Positions 37,969 through 48,200 of a stretch of 64,000 nucleotides of DNA are shown here, piece after piece. How positions within the stretch are numbered: position 1 is the stretch's first letter; every line of letters starts with the position of its first letter. A program made the position numbers and the translations under genes. The notes under the pieces are model-generated. The model did no database searches, was not told the DNA's origin, and was given only the letters and a program-made list of their open reading frames with translations. Source of the DNA: Fistularia commersonii (taxonomy: Eukaryota > Chordata > Actinopteri > Syngnathiformes > Fistulariidae); contig JBBMNZ010000002.1 of NCBI GenBank assembly GCA_037954325.1, positions 11,346,679 to 11,410,678 on the forward strand. Reading direction: 5' to 3'.

Positions 37969-39398
37969 TTACTAAAAAGCATGGCACAGAGAGCAAATTT
38001 ATTATGTAGTTCTAATGGTATAAAGGGCACTGTGCTGCCCCGCCTGAATGGCAAATGTTGAGCAGCTGTTTGCTGTCCTGCTCTGTGCAAACATCCTGTC
38101 TGGTACAATGATTACTTCACACATGGCACGTTTTGAGGTGCCGAGGTCATTGCATGTTTCTCCATGCAGTTCATGGATCAATTTACAAGAACAAATTAAT
38201 AACATGACAAGGTTCAAAATAATACAAGATGGGAGATTAGTGCAGTCATGTAACATTGTGCTATTTTTTTTGTATATTTACAGAAGCCTACCTTGACAGA
38301 TTTAAAAAGACAGTTTATTTTCCTCTGCTTGTCTTTGGAGTTGTACTCCAAGTAGAACTTTACTAAAATGAAAACTATTATGTCTGGCAGGGTTTATTCA
38401 GTTGCTTTATATTTCAGGGTTCCCACGTGTCATGGAAAGTATGATACATTTTTGACCAGTGTTCCAGCCAAATGAGAAATACGTAAATTAAAAGAAAATG
38501 CAAAAACTCACACATGCTGTTTTGCCCTTGAAAATTCTTCAAATTGTTAAAACCCCAGAGCCTCCGGGATAGATGACATTCAAAGTTACCACCTTGCCTT
38601 ATGTTCCATTGTTCAGTGTTAGAATTGTAATATTTGTTTTGATAATATAAAATGTTAAAAAATGGATTTTGTTGTAAGATTTAGATTATTTTCTCTTCTT
38701 TTTTACTCCCTCAGCTTTTAACTAAAAACGTTTTCTTCACAGCACTTGGAATACGAATTGAGTGACAATAGGAGGTCTGACAGAGACTCAGCACATCTCA
38801 GAGAGAAACAATGTTAGTGTTTGGATAATTTCTCCTCTGTCACACATATAGTTGTCTTTGAAAATGACCCTGAATACATAGTCCATCATGAGAGAAAGCC
38901 CTGCTTAAAGTCTATACTTTTTTTCCTCAGACAGGGAGATTATAATTCAAAAGAAAATAAATAGCCATCATGTCATGCTGCTACTTTAATTTATCAGCTA
39001 ATATAGATCAGGATGTGAGTATGCTAAGGTGAATGGCACTTTCAGACATCAGTAAGTCTTATGAATTTTGAAATAACTTACTTAAAGGTTATGTCAAATC
39101 TAAGAAACTATAGTTACATTTAAAACAAACTCGATATAATGTGAGATCACAATTCCAATAGTTCCATATTTCTAACGAACAGAACATAAAGAATACATTT
39201 TTAACCATATCCTTAAGCTGAAGTCACAGCATGTAAACATTTATCAAGACTTAATGTAAAGACTGAATACGTATTGTATTTTTCATCACAGAAGAATACA
39301 ATCATGACCAAAATACCGAGATAAAACAAAAAATCATCAACGATTTCAGGGGGAACATGGATTGCTTCATTCTGCTTGTTGAACTTTGGGTCTTCTTT
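37969..39398. other. Spacer without recognisable genes
   Basis: AT-rich; no exon of plekhd1 (the gene between SLC39A9 and CCDC177 in mammals) is visible. No defined repeat was identified. Confidence 0.4.
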
Positions 39399-40930
39399 CA
39401 CCTGACGACACCCATACTATTTCCCATGAAAGCTCAAATCTGGTGGACCCCAGCAGTGAGGGATGCCGTCAAACTGTAGAAAGAGTCCTATCGGGCCTTT
39501 CTGGCCCGTGCGGCTCCGGAGGCAGTTGAAAGGTACCGGCAGGCCAAGTGGCTTGCGGCTTCAGTGGTTGCCGAGGCAAAAACTCGACTACCCTGGCTGA
39601 CATGTCTCTGCCGCATTGTGTGGATGTTGGGGATACTGCTGTTGGACTGGCAGGCCGAGCTGGTGATGGGTGTGCTTCAACTACAGGGGGATCACACTAC
39701 TCAGCCACCCTGGTAAGGTCTCTTCAGCGGTACTGCAGAAGAGGGGTTGTTTGACCTCGGATCCAGGGGGAGCAGTGTGGTTTCGTTCTGGTCGTGGAAC
39801 AGTGGACCAGCGCTATACCCTTGGCAGGGTCCTGGAGGGGACATGGGAGTTTGCCCAACCAGTCCACATGTGTCTTGTGGATCTGGAGAAGGCATTTGAC
39901 TGTGCTCTGCGGGCAATCCTGTGGGGGGGTGCTTTAGGAGTATGGGGTACAAAACCCCGTAATATGGGCTGTCCTGTCCCTGTTTGATCGGTGTCGGAGC
40001 TTGGTCGGCATTGCCAGTTGTAAGTTGGACCCGTTTCCGGTGAGAGTTAGATTCCGCCAGGGCTGTCCTTTGTCACTTATTCTGTTCATAGCTTTTATGG
40101 ACAGAGTTTCTAGGCGCAGCCAGGGTATCGAGGGGATCCAGTTTAGTGGCTGCGGGATCGAGTTTCCGCTTTTTGCAGATCATGTGGTTCTGTTGGCTTC
40201 ATCAGGCGATGATCTCCAGCTCTCACTGGAGCGGTTCCCAGCCAAGTGTGAAGCGGGCGGGATGAGTATCAGCACCTCCAAATCCGAGACCATGGTGCTC
40301 AACCGGAAATGGGTGGAATGTCCACTCTGGATGGGGGAACACGTCGTGCCCCAAGTTGAGGAGTTCAAGTATCTCAAGATCTTGTTCACAAGTGAAGGAA
40401 GGGTGGAGTGAGAGATTGACAGGCAGATTGGTGCAGAGTCTGCAGTGATGCAAACTCTGTCATGTCTATCATGGTGAAGAGTGAGCTGAGCCAAAAGGCA
40501 AAGCTCTCAATTTACCGGTTGATCTAGGTTCCCACCCTCACCTATGGTCATGAGCTGTGGGTAGTGATCGAAAGAATGACATTGTGGATACAAGCGGTTG
40601 AAGTGGGTTTTCTCTGCAGGGTGGCCGGTCTCTCCCTTAGAGATAGGGTGAGAAGTTTGGTCCTCCGAAGGATGGAGGAGCTCGGAATAGAGCTGCTACT
40701 CCTCCTCATAGAGAGGAGTCAAATGAGGTGGCTCAGGCATCTGATCAGGCATGTTCCTGGTGGATATTTGGGAGGAGACCACGGGGAAGACCCAGGACAC
40801 ACTGGAGAGACTGCCTCCAGGCTGGCCTGGGAACGCCTTGGGGTCCCCCCAGAGGAGCTGGACCATGTGGCGGGGGAGAGGGAGGCCTGGGCCTCACTGC
40901 TCTGGCTGCTGCCCCTGCGACCTGCGGAAG
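39399..40930 (+). mobile_element. RTE/Expander-like LINE, internally deleted and dead
   Basis: The sequence encodes broken pieces of a fish non-LTR reverse transcriptase: RGITLL, a GRGTVDQ-like stretch, VDLEKAFD (motif A), FRQGCPLSLILFIAFMDR, and FADHVVLLASSGDDLQLSLE, where the catalytic FADD has become FADH. Next come STSKSETMVLNRK and VEEFKYLKILFTSEG. The 5' part is truncated, and about 39595-39605 shows an internal deletion that joins the region upstream of the RT to a later part. The 3' end runs into an (ATGG)n tail. I assign it to the RTE-type group from memory of teleost elements; the clade name is uncertain, the LINE identity is not. Confidence 0.8.
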
Positions 40931-40955
40931 ATGGATGGATGGATGGATGGATGGA
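40931..40955. repeat. (ATGG)n tail of the LINE
   Basis: About six ATGG units directly at the LINE 3' end, typical of elements that end in a short tandem repeat instead of poly(A). Confidence 0.85.
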
Positions 40956-42005
40956 AGGCAGCACTGTACACATACCATGCTGAAACCTGATCTACCATTA
41001 GCTCATCAAGCCTTGATCAAGCACTGGTGGAACTGCTTCACAAATATACGTGTTGTACTAGATAATGTAGAAAACACTTTGTATCAGGTTTCGAATAAAG
41101 CACAAGTAGCTGAGTGTGGAAAAAAAGCGCAGTGCTGTGGCTTAAACACCAAGGATGTGTTTTTGTTACGATTCCTGTTTCAGTTAAACTAAATTGCAGC
41201 CAAGATCCTGCTGCTTTTTAAAACACATCATGGTGGTGGGTCACTGTAAGGGAGTTAGTTAAAAAAGCTCTGTATTTTAACAGTATGCTAAAACCAAAAC
41301 ACTTGAGATGGAACAAGGAACAATTTAAGGCACACCCATCACTTAAAACATTGAACCACTGCACATGCACTGCAGGAAGCCATGTGGTTTTGATGATACA
41401 CAACACTGTTTCAGTATTCTTGGATCCAGGCTCTTTCATCTCCTCTCTGAGCATCTCTAACGTGCATCAGATGGTGTTTGATTGAAGTGACATGACGTCT
41501 AGTTCCTTTTTTTTTTTCGAAATGCCTCAAGGCTGTATGTTCTTGCCAATGAGGAAAGGACACAATTCACGTTGCGGTATTGGCTATTTTATTGACAATT
41601 GACTATAAAACAGCGATTGCATTATAATTTGTGTGCGTTTTTTTTACATGTGGCATCTGTGGTATGTCTGTCTATCTTTCTGTTTTTTAGGTTTTCTATG
41701 TCATCAAGGTGTTTAAGGGCAAAAGGTACATCATTTTGTGCATAATATAAAGCCCTTAGAAACATACTACATATGTGCTATTAGGTTGTATGAATAACAT
41801 TACCTTGACTAACCTGGCTGTTTTGGTGACACTACTACAGTAAAGGCACTTAATATGTTGTTAAATTTGCCATGAATAAAGGTTTCTCCACAGAATTCCC
41901 TTTTTTAATGACATCTTGTTTCCTATGCAGCTCAAGACAAGTGGATCAGTAAGAAACTTCAGACCTTTCGAAAAAAAAGTCTGATCTGGTTACGTGGAAT
42001 TTCGT
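40956..42005. other. 3' flank of the coiled-coil gene
   Basis: Contains the likely 3' UTR of the minus-strand gene that follows. TTTATT at 41588-41593 reads AATAAA on the minus strand, about 410 nt past its stop codon. A short exon-like plus-strand stretch (about 41689-41726, bounded by ttttag and gtacat) could not be linked to any gene. Confidence 0.45.
41588..41593 (-). terminator. Polyadenylation signal of the ccdc177-like gene
   Basis: AATAAA on the minus strand, about 410 nt downstream of the stop codon at 42006. It is the nearest canonical hexamer. Confidence 0.5.
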
Positions 42006-43685
42006 TCATAGTTTCATGCGGCTGATGGAGGCAGTCAGCTGAGCTTCCAGAGCCATCTGTGCAAACGTGTGGCTTTGAGTTTGCTGTCTCACTTGTTCCC
42101 TCATGTGAAAGGAGGCCCGAGCCTGCCTGTATGCTTCCTCCTGGATCTGTTCTCGTTGCTGCCGCAACCTCTCTCTCCTGCACTCCTTCATGGTGATGCA
42201 GCTCTCTCTGACTTTCCTCAGGGCTTCTTCCTCTCTTTGTAATCTCTCTCGGAGCTTCTGGTGGCAGACCTGCCTGTGCTTGTTTTGCCAATACGCCTGT
42301 TGAGCTCTGCTCTTGCGTTGGGCCGAGGTGTGCTGGGCGGCTCTCTCCATGCGTTGCTGGCTCACTTTGACCAGGGACTGTTTTTGTGCGAGCTGCTGGA
42401 TTCTCTGCAGCTTGGCCTTCAGCTGCACCCTCTCAATCTGCCTTTTCTCCTGTGCTGTCCGATCCCGCAGCTCCCAAAGACGAGCATTTAAAGCTTGTGC
42501 TCGTTTCTCACAGGAGTGCTGCAGTTTTGTCTCCAGTGTGCTCCTCCTCTGAGCCTTCATTTCCTCCACGTGCTGATCCATCTGTCGTTTTAAGAGAATA
42601 TGCCTAAGCAGAAGCCTATTATTCTCTTCCTGCAGCCTCCTCTTCTCCTCCATTTCCTGGAACACTTTGCTCTGTCTCGCCTTATGCTCCCTTTCCTTTG
42701 ACACCTGTCTCTTACTCTCCCGTTGCTTTTTCTCCTCCTCTTCTCTCTGTCTAAGAAGCATCTTCTGGGAGCTTTTGCGTTCCTCTGCCTCTTTCTGCGC
42801 AGCGGCTCTTTTTGCTCTACTTTGTGCCTCGACCTCCTCTTTCAACCTTCTCCAGCGATCTTCTTGCAGCAGCACTTCCTGCCTGAGTTGTTGTGCTTTG
42901 TCTTTATCCTGAAGCACCCTCAGCCTTCTGCGCGCCTCCAGCTCCTCATTCCATCGTTGCATGCTCTGGATTAGCTTCTTCCTCCTCCTCTTTTCTGACT
43001 GAGCCCACTGAGCCTCTTCCTTTCTGCGAGCCCTCTGTCGCTCTTCTTCAACCTGCTTGGAGACCCGGAGGCGATCCTGCTCCTCACGGTGCCTCTCCAA
43101 CATGAGAGCTGCAATCTTGCGATCTTGCTCTGATACTGTGACACACATCTTTCTCTTAATGTCCCTGGTGAGCTTTTCTAGTTGCATCTCAGTGGCGGGG
43201 GAAGGTCTGAGGTCTCCCAGACTGAAGCTGCAAGTTGCGCTCCTGTCTAGGTCACTATGACCTGGACAGGACCTGCAAGCAGATCTGCCTTTACAGCACA
43301 GTTCTCTACATGGAATATTCCCTGTGCTCTTGTGCACACCAGGGTCATTATTTGGTCTGATGTAGGGTGCAGTTTCAATACCTGAAGCTTTCTTACTCCC
43401 AGGCAACCCTTTGCCCTCGGCATGGATAATCCTATCCGTCTCATCACGGCACATTTTTAAAAGCTTCCTCCTCTCCCTTTCGTAGGACTCGTGCATGACC
43501 CTCATGGCCTCAACGGGTGTCTCCTTCTGCTTGGCGATCAGCTCGTTCAGCGATTTGATCAGAAGTTGAACAGGTTTGACACCAACTCCTGTGCAGGATC
43601 CACGGTTCCTCGGCACTGCAGCGTGGCTGAAGTTGGTCAGGTCCAAACGCGGGGAAGACAACATAGAACGCAGTTCTCCCATCAT
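42006..43685 (-). CDS. ccdc177: CCDC177/CCDC185-family coiled-coil protein, single exon
   Basis: Uninterrupted 559-codon frame. Residues about 8-90 hold the conserved head: a SPRLDLTNF segment, then VKPVQLLIKSLNELI and a VMHESYERERRKLL...R motif. Human CCDC177 (recalled) has LDLFNF, CAVKPVELL and a YEAYEAERR..L motif in the corresponding region. A low-complexity, Cys-rich linker (about 120-155) follows. From about 165 to 545 there is almost continuous charged coiled coil (runs such as REEEEKKQRESKRQ, ERLQREEEALRKVRE), ending SISRMKL. Human CCDC177 (about 700) and CCDC185 (about 620) are also single-exon. Molecular function is not established. The adjacent slc39a9 fossil favours CCDC177, since those two genes are near-neighbours on human 14q24. 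The start is the first of two tandem ATGs; the second would shorten it by one residue. Confidence 0.8.
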   Translation of the reverse strand: MMGELRSMLSSPRLDLTNFSHAAVPRNRGSCTGVGVKPVQLLIKSLNELIAKQKETPVEAMRVMHESYERERRKLLKMCRDETDRIIHAEGKGLPGSKKASGIETAPYIRPNNDPGVHKSTGNIPCRELCCKGRSACRSCPGHSDLDRSATCSFSLGDLRPSPATEMQLEKLTRDIKRKMCVTVSEQDRKIAALMLERHREEQDRLRVSKQVEEERQRARRKEEAQWAQSEKRRRKKLIQSMQRWNEELEARRRLRVLQDKDKAQQLRQEVLLQEDRWRRLKEEVEAQSRAKRAAAQKEAEERKSSQKMLLRQREEEEKKQRESKRQVSKEREHKARQSKVFQEMEEKRRLQEENNRLLLRHILLKRQMDQHVEEMKAQRRSTLETKLQHSCEKRAQALNARLWELRDRTAQEKRQIERVQLKAKLQRIQQLAQKQSLVKVSQQRMERAAQHTSAQRKSRAQQAYWQNKHRQVCHQKLRERLQREEEALRKVRESCITMKECRRERLRQQREQIQEEAYRQARASFHMREQVRQQTQSHTFAQMALEAQLTASISRMKL

Positions 43686-45216
43686 GAAATGTAATGGGGG
43701 CGTGTGAATCTGACGAAGACTAAATCGCCAGTGTTCTCCTTGTCGTCTGATCTAAAGCTCTGTAAGCTGAGGAAGGGATTATTGGCCCATGTGATCGGAT
43801 CCGACTGAGTCTCTATGTCCGCACTAAATGCCTTTATTGCTTTATTGCATCCAGTCATGACATACTCAGGACAGTGCGTGTAAATCCTTGTGAACAACTG
43901 ACTTATTAAAAAATGCCTTAAAGAATTGCCCCCATCTAGTCACCAAGCCAAGACAGTTTGACAGCATGTTTTCGTTAAACAGCGGCATCATGAACCTCAA
44001 GAACCAGAGCAGTGTTATTGCACGACCTACCATCGAGGAGCGCGTGACGGATCAATATTTAGGATCCTTGGCGATGTTTTGGTTGTACGGTCTGGACATC
44101 TCCCCAGGAAACCGCTGATCGACCATCTGCTCTTTTACGACCGGATAGGACGCATTTGCTCTTCCGAAGGTACTCCACTATTGCCGTAATAAAGGCATGG
44201 CAGACATATTCTAAGAAATTGACATTTTAAAAGTTCATCAAACTGTAATTTAAAGAACCCCCTGGAATCAATTTGAGGATATACTTGGAGTAACATTTAT
44301 GAAAGGACCTTCAAATTCCAACCGTGGTGAAGTTGTTTTCCACTCTTTTCAAAAGGGGGCGAACATGAGTCAATAAGGTGATTGTGAGTCGCAAACTCAC
44401 AGAAAGAGCAAGTACGGTCTTGGAGGAAATCCTTCTGACGCGTTGTTCTTCGTCTCCTTCCTGCATTCTCCAGAGTTAGACTGAAGCCCGCTAATGGAAA
44501 ATTGACATTTCTACAAATTGAACAACCAGACGGCACCACACTATTACCTCAAGTATGAACTTTTGTAATGATGGAGGAGTTGGAACCCTTTTACGTTTCG
44601 TTAACTAGCTACAATAACGGTTAGCTTACTTTGGCTAAGGTCCCGCCTTTACCATGATCGGAGAGTGGTGGAAGAAATTAATCAGTATTGTCATTCACTG
44701 CCTTGTTTACAAGATCGATGTTGATCTTTCCCCATGTCTGGCCTCTTGTTCATTTTTTAAAAAATCTTCAGCCGAGTCAGAACCGATTTAGTTAGATTTC
44801 TGCATAAGAGTAACGCTCTTTTGGGTCAGTTAGTCTGAGGGTGAAATGGTCTCGTTAGAGAGGATGCAGTGGCGAAACCGAGGATCTGGTGAATAATTTG
44901 AAGTTTCTCATCGTTAGTCTTGTGGCTGTTAGCGATTTAGTTTTGTTGTTTTTACAAGAATCCGTAACACCCTGTCTGAAATGAGATTCTGTCGTGCTGC
45001 GACAATTGTGGTTAATCTAAAGCGTTTTTCTAATGTCTGTCTATAATGTCCTCTTAAGTCTTTGTCAATATAGTCACATAGATATTTTTGATGCACAAAT
45101 ATGATCTTTATGGCCACCTAAAATGGGGAATATCAAGCATAATTTAAATTGTAGCATCCACAGAAAAATACATTTTATACTAAAACTTGTTTTTTGCGTA
45201 TATGTCTGTCTCACAG
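43686..45216. promoter_or_regulatory. Divergent intergenic region, ccdc177-like / nsmce4a
   Basis: The two genes are head-to-head 1.5 kb apart, so both promoters lie here. nsmce4a needs an upstream non-coding exon, because its first coding exon opens with an acceptor (ctcacag) at 45216/45217. The likely site is the CpG-containing stretch around 43960-44170 or 44440-44900, but I cannot fix it. An open plus-strand frame without an ATG (about 43966-44185) resembles nothing known. Confidence 0.4.
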
Positions 45217-45249
45217 AAACAAATATTCTGTGTACTGGAAGACGAAGGA

Positions 45250-48200
45250 ATGAAGCGGGGCCAAAATGGGGGTGACAAGGATGGGCACCAGCATAATGGC
45301 ATCCCTGGTCACAGGAGAGGAGACCAGGAGTCGATGGAAGTAGACCAAGGCGACTCAGGCCTCGGCTCATCTGAGTTGAATGACAATGTCAGTGACCCGG
45401 GTCTCAGGAGGGAAATACGCACCAAGTATAGGGATCTCATCAATTCTGTTCAGCGTAAGTAACACGATTGGACAGTTGGTGGTGTAGATTATTGTTAAAA
45501 GTGTTTGCTAGTCAAGTAATATCCAATTGTTTTTTTTCTTCAGGAAATAGAGAAGACATACTGAACCCCTCCAACAATAAACTCACTGAAGTTTTAGAAG
45601 AGGCAAACAAGCTATTTCAAGATGGTATGTATGTTGAAAACCCGTTGAGTTGTGTGCATATTTTACAAGTATTGAAGACTAATTCTTCAGTCATACTCCT
45701 CAGAGTTTGACATTTCTACTCCTGTCTGTCCCCCATACTTTGGTTTCCCCTTTCAATGTCTAAATACACATGCATGGTGTAATTTGAAATTATTCGAATT
45801 TCAAATGACAAACCATATCTGACTTGCCATGTTGTCAAAAAGTACCACTAACTGTTCAGGTGTTGTCTGACAGTACGACAAGCAAGGGAAGCTGCTCTGG
45901 ATGCCCAGCTTCTTGTTGTGGCCACAGACCTGGGAAAGGAGAAGGCAAGCCAGCTGTTTTCGGAGGGTGCGGCTTTTGATACCTCTGCTTTTGCCGAGCA
46001 TCTTGTGAGTGATTTAACGTCTTGTTATATGCAATGACTTCTTTGGAGAAAGAGATCATGTTTATATTAATTAAAACATGTTTCGAATGGGGGGCACAAG
46101 TCAATGTGGGGGTTTGTTTAAGCCAGGGGTCAGGAACCTTTTCGACTGGGAGAGCCATAAAAGGCAAATATTTCTAAATATATTTCATCGAGAGCCATAT
46201 AGTATTTTAACGTATAATAAATTAAACAAGTCTTACTTTTAATGCGACCTCTGGTGCTGCATGATTTTGTTCGAAGTGACGCTTTATATTTGACCATTTC
46301 ATCGATGCAATTTTATCATAGCATACTGTATTAGACATACAGCAGATCCAAATGCAAATTCCTCTGTCTACGCTGCCTGGAATGCACGGTAATCATCGTC
46401 TTTTTTTTATTTTATTTTGCCATCTTTTCCGTTATGAGGGTTGACGGAGCTAACTAGTTGGCTATCTGATAAAACTAATTTCTTCACCATTACAATGATC
46501 CGGTCGTGCTCGGAAGCCTTTGGTTCCCCACCCGACCGACGGGTGTCCTGTGAAATTTATCTTCAAAACTAATTTCTGTTTACTTTGAAATGACACAGTG
46601 TTATGAAGAAATAGCACAATTATTTTAAAACCAGTTCCAAACCAGTTTTTCTTTTTCAACTCAGAATTGTCTGGGTGCCATATGCCGTCACCGGAAGAGC
46701 CATTTATGGCTCGCGGGCCACAGGTTCCCGACCGCTGGTTTAAGCCATTCTTAGGATAGGGATACACAATACAAGAAAACTGATTAAGTATTCTCTTATA
46801 AACTATAACAGAGCATTCTTTGTCAAATCATAGTCATTTGAAACTTTAAAACAAGCTTATAACACATTTCTCCATTGAGCCATGAACAGGGAGTGTTGCA
46901 GATCACATGAAAATGTTGACCTTATCAAAAAGTATTCCACTGATAGGCCTCATACAGTAGGGCTTATCCTACTAGCTTAGAAAGACCCAATGGTATAAAG
47001 AAAAATCCTAGATTATCTACAACCTTGCCTGCGTTGCCCTCTGACCATATGTAAATCAAATTTGTGTCTCATCCTTCCACTGAAGAGGCTGTGTTAAATT
47101 AATTTGCATTAAAAGGGAAACAAAGCAATAAAGCCTTAAATTATTCTTTGCTGTGGAAGAACTATTAAAGAATGATGACATTTTCATCAAGAAAGCAGAC
47201 AAGTATTATATTCCCCTTAAAAAAGGGAACGAGTTTGTTGACTTTCATAATATCTGATCACAGATATTCAGCCTTTTTTTTTTTCCCCAACTCTAATACA
47301 AAGGTATCTCTGCTTCTGTGACAGTTGTCGTTCATGGGCCTCAACCGACTGGAAAATGGGGACAATGAGAGGCAGAGGCAGAGCAGAGGTGCAGGCAGTG
47401 ATGGCTACCTTCCCCGGGATGCTTGGCACAGACTGGCCCAGAGGGCAGAGTGCTGTTTCAGAACAGCACCCACTTTCCACTATATGTAAGTGCAGCGTTT
47501 TCTCGTGCCAGTGCTTACAAGTCCTTTTTGAACTGGTTATTGAATGGGCCAGTTTATATCATTTTGAGAGATCTATTGTACTGTATGCCGCTGATGTTTA
47601 GCTCCATGTGGTTCTATTGTCAGGATGGGTTCATTCCATGCTGAGCCCCCTCCTCCAAGGCAAAAAATAGACCGACAAAAAAAGGTACCACACAAGGAAG
47701 CGAAAAGGATAATGCCCACGCAGGTAGGTAAACCTGTATTGCAGTGGCACTCGCACTCATTTGCATTCATTCAATGAGACATTACAACCAGATACATGTT
47801 CTGTCAGACAAGCGACAGTCCAAACCTCCTTTCAGACATAAACCGCAGTCAGTATATCTGGTATTAACCCTGTTATACCGAAACACAGTTAGATCACAGC
47901 AAAAGAAATTCTGTATAAATCTCATTGCCGCTTTAGATATATATTTTTGGTGGTGGTCATTGTGCTTTCTTGGCATCTGTTGAAAAAATTAGGTTTCTTT
48001 TGATGCACACTCATTGTGAATAAAGTGGGTCAAGTTAAGGTAATATCCACTTCCAATGCATGTCTTAAAGGGGCCTTAGATGCCCCTTTGTAAAATAATA
48101 CATTCTCGCCTTACTAAAATGACACATTTCTTTCAGAGAACTGTCATCATTCATTATTCAGAAAGTTTTCATCAGTAATATACAGTAATGGGTTATTGTG

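Noticed and set aside
41689..41726. Exon-like block (ttttag ... gtacat) reading FYVIKVFKGK
   Set aside because: The downstream candidate block at 41932 and upstream sequence give no coherent protein, and plekhd1, the gene expected by synteny, does not match.
42261..43260. Several plus-strand open frames (60-83 codons) across the ccdc177-like gene
   Set aside because: They are antisense shadows of a Lys/Glu/Arg-rich coiled coil, producing Leu/Ser/Cys-rich nonsense.
43966..44185. Open plus-strand frame before nsmce4a reading ...ILGDVLVVRSGH...
   Set aside because: No ATG, no recognisable similarity, and no phase-consistent join to the nsmce4a exon at 45217. Probably promoter or 5' UTR sequence.
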